Shown here: positions 63,586 through 64,000 of the stretch, piece after piece
Layout of the letters: each line of letters begins with the position of its first letter
How positions within the stretch are numbered: the first letter of the stretch is position 1
Source: JBFMCC01 sp034435275
GTDB taxonomy: Bacteria > Chloroflexota > Anaerolineae > Anaerolineales > Villigracilaceae
Assembly (NCBI GenBank): GCA_034435275.1
Contig: DAOTXP010000149.1
Location: forward strand, 16,091-80,090
Direction: 5' to 3'
DNA: 64,000 bases
Notes under the pieces: generated by a model
What the model saw: the letters and a program-made list of their open reading frames with translations, nothing else
Database searches by the model: none
What the model was told of the DNA's origin: nothing
Made by a program: the position numbers and the translations under genes

Positions 63586-64000
<415 letters not shown>

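Overview
The window looks like a chromosomal segment of a Chloroflexota bacterium, probably class Anaerolineae. The assignment is an inference from several traits. GC is high outside the glycan cluster. There are many lipoproteins with Pro/Thr-rich linkers after the lipobox. No outer-membrane export genes accompany the polysaccharide cluster. Several genes appear to be leaderless. There is an anaerobe-type pyruvate:ferredoxin oxidoreductase. No 16S gene is present, so the assignment is not proven.

Layout. 1-7.6 kb (minus): a lipoprotein sulfatase cut by the window edge, an HD hydrolase, a SanA/DUF218 protein, and a phosphonate-type ABC transporter (two PhnD, PhnC, two PhnE that share an unusual extracytoplasmic insertion). 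7.7-14.4 kb: small envelope proteins, a LipM-like octanoyltransferase, a zinc-ribbon/TPR membrane protein, a ParB-like protein and a metallophosphoesterase. 14.4-20.3 kb (plus): a compact signalling operon behind a good sigma-70-type promoter, containing a soluble Ser/Thr kinase with an eight-bladed PQQ-like propeller, a PP2C phosphatase, a J-domain/vWA fusion, a zinc-ribbon/FHA protein, an unrecognised 80-residue protein and an OmpR-type regulator. 20.3-25.2 kb: Hsp20, a NarL-type regulator, a PrsW-like membrane protein that has lost family residues, and a secreted trypsin-like protease. 25.2-29.6 kb (minus): endonuclease IV-like protein, then DgkA, YbeY, PgpH-type HD protein and YqeY.

29.7-53.5 kb (minus) is a surface-glycan cluster. 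Read in transcription order it has a response regulator, an initiating sugar-phosphate transferase behind its own promoter, a dehydrogenase/acetyltransferase/aminotransferase cassette, Wzz-like, O-antigen ligase/Wzy-like, GT2, a flippase, GT4, membrane protein, a beta-helix lipoprotein, GT4, a second dehydrogenase/acetyltransferase/aminotransferase cassette (WbpB-D-E type, for a diacetamido-uronic acid), a terminator, and a decoration block (ATP-grasp, two methyltransferases, FemAB-like, polysaccharide deacetylase-like, HAD). The middle of this cluster is visibly more AT-rich than its flanks, which suggests exchange by transfer.

54.3-62.7 kb (plus): a large polytopic membrane protein, a LysM lipoprotein, a NUDIX hydrolase, pyruvate:ferredoxin oxidoreductase and a dihydroorotate-dehydrogenase-like protein. 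62.7-64 kb (minus): the 3' end of a 23S rRNA gene and a 5S rRNA gene, followed by rpsU (S21) and infA (IF-1). A promoter, a terminator-like hairpin and a hairpin over the ribosome-binding site lie between 5S and rpsU.

The best candidates for new biology are the kinase/phosphatase/J-vWA/FHA operon, the shared insertion in the two PhnE proteins, the two parallel amino-sugar cassettes, the structured leaders before rpsU and before the secreted protein at 8.7 kb, and the set of leaderless promoters.
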